Assembly (NCBI GenBank): GCA_965199915.1
Contig: OZ241348.1
Span: forward strand, 4,588,001 to 4,652,000
Source: VXYL01 sp965199915
GTDB lineage: Bacteria > Pseudomonadota > Gammaproteobacteria > Pseudomonadales > Azotimanducaceae
Reading direction: 5' to 3'
Length of the DNA stretch: 64,000 nucleotides
The notes under the pieces were generated by a model that searched no databases, was not told the DNA's origin, and worked only from the letters and a program-made list of their open reading frames with translations. The position numbers and the translations under genes are program-made. Each line of letters begins with the position of its first letter. Within the stretch, counting starts at the first letter, position 1. Below are positions 63,184 through 64,000 of the stretch, piece after piece.

Positions 63184-64000
63184 CCGAGGTTGGAGAAATG
63201 CGGTGATTTGCTTAGTAGGCTTTGAGGGCGGTGTGGTTGCCGGTCAAGGTCACTGGCAGTGAGGTTGTCCGGGTGGCCGACTTTCGGGCATCCGCGGGAC
63301 CCGGAAGCGATTGCCCTGTTGTTTTCGGGAACGAAAAAAGCGGTCTCCTTTGGTACGATGTCGCTGTGTGGAACAAACATCGAAGGAGACCGCCGAAGTG
63401 AATCGTATCAGGAAAGAAGTCAGCGGCAAAACCGCAAGCGCGCTGGAAATCCGGTTCGAGCCCCAGAGCCTCACGTCGCACGCCGGCCTGGTGGTGTTCC
63501 AGCGCCTGTTCTCGCGCCTCCAACTGAAGGAGCGGCTGCGCGGCTGCTTTCGGCACGAGTCGGGACGGCGCGCCTACGCGCCGCACGTGGTGACGCTGCT
63601 GCTGGTGGTGCATCTGCTGCTCGGCTGCCGCGAGCTGCGCGACATGGCGCGCTACCGGAACGACGAGGCGGTGCGGCGCGCGGTCGGTCTGCGGCGGCTG
63701 CCGGACGTGTCGACGGTGTCGCGGGCGCTGTCGGACGTGGACGCGCGCGGCGCCGACCGGGTGCGGGCGCTGTCGCGGGACATGGCGCTGGAGCGGCTGC
63801 GCGCGCTGGGGCCGCGGCGGGTCACGGTGGACTTCGACGGCACGGTGCTGGCGACGCGGCGGCTGGCGGAAGGTTCGGCGGTGGGCTACAACCCGGGCAG
63901 GAAGGGCGAGCGCAGCTACTGGCCGCTGTTCGCCACCGTGGCGCAGACTGGCCAAACGCTCGACCTGCTGCATCGGCCGGGCAACGTGGCGGACTCCACG
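63170..64000 (+). mobile_element. IS1380-family insertion sequence, left part
   Basis: The element starts close to 63170 where HNH homology stops, and runs past the window end. The 225 bases before the transposase hold no other gene. The terminal repeat and target duplication cannot be checked because the right end is missing. Confidence 0.65.
63398..64000 (+). CDS. IS1380-family transposase, N-terminal part
   Basis: 201 visible codons from GTG 63398, preceded by CGAAGGAGACC. VVTLLLVVHLLLGCRELRDMARYRND, LPDVSTVSRAL, RVTVDFDGTVLATRR and a YNPGRKGERSYWPLFA stretch are typical of IS1380 transposases; the Asp in DFDGT is the first catalytic residue. No frameshift in the visible part. It interrupts the HNH gene on the opposite strand. 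Confidence 0.85.
   Translation, partial: MNRIRKEVSGKTASALEIRFEPQSLTSHAGLVVFQRLFSRLQLKERLRGCFRHESGRRAYAPHVVTLLLVVHLLLGCRELRDMARYRNDEAVRRAVGLRRLPDVSTVSRALSDVDARGADRVRALSRDMALERLRALGPRRVTVDFDGTVLATRRLAEGSAVGYNPGRKGERSYWPLFATVAQTGQTLDLLHRPGNVADST

Overview
This is a GC-rich bacterial window, most likely from a gammaproteobacterium. The best evidence is the block mreB-mreC-mreD-maf-yhdP-tldD-pmbA (39.2 to 27.2 kb, minus strand), which reproduces the enterobacterial/pseudomonad order except that rng is absent between maf and yhdP and a restriction-modification pair sits between yhdP and tldD. Other core genes are gatCAB, cysD-cysNC, a ferredoxin-NADP reductase type flavoprotein, a eukaryotic-type glutamine synthetase (GSII), a CaiB-type CoA-transferase, an enoyl-CoA hydratase and an Lrp/AsnC regulator. 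All of these read open; most of the visible damage is in accessory DNA.

Layout. 0-3 kb: end of a ferritin-like gene, two SCP2-like genes, fmdB and a frameshifted Na+/solute symporter. 3.2-7.8 kb: a four-gene operon of membrane/coiled-coil proteins with an anchored VWA-like protein, whose last two products have the topology of a MotA/ExbB/ZorA plus MotB/ExbD/ZorB pair. 7.8-8.3 kb: IS4 transposase wreck. 8.4-11.7 kb (minus): a two-gene operon pairing a GHKL ATPase with a phosphoribosyltransferase-like protein, of visibly lower GC. 11.8-13.0 kb: complete IS630 element. 13.0-13.4 kb: ISAs1 and repeat-protein fragments. 13.4-15.2 kb: second, intact copy of fmdB-symporter, so the 10 kb accessory block is bracketed by a 1.78 kb direct repeat. 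15.2-21.5 kb: exported proteins, including two paralogous repeat proteins. 21.6-23.1 kb: an MNT/HEPN toxin-antitoxin pair bracketed by a roughly 280 bp direct repeat of the lrp 5' region. 23-42.7 kb: mostly core genes plus the restriction-modification pair. 42.8-58.9 kb: a defence island with small genes, a Phd/VapBC-like pair (toxin frameshifted) and a BREX type 3-like operon. 58.9-62.9 kb: cysD-cysNC and the flavoprotein. 62.9-64 kb: an HNH nuclease fragment cut by an IS1380 element that runs off the window.

Functional reading. The BREX-like operon (brxF, brxC, AlbA_2/wHTH protein, pglX-type methyltransferase, GNAT-PIN remnants, ASCH protein, pglZ, brxA-like) lacks the helicase brxHII expected in type 3. 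The best candidates for something undescribed are the four-gene membrane operon (3.2-7.8 kb) and the GHKL-PRTase pair (8.4-11.7 kb); they share one repeat-bracketed island, and an antiphage role for either is inference from context only. A recurring theme is that accessory cargo is bordered by duplicated pieces of the neighbouring chromosomal gene (fmdB/symporter, lrp, gatB).
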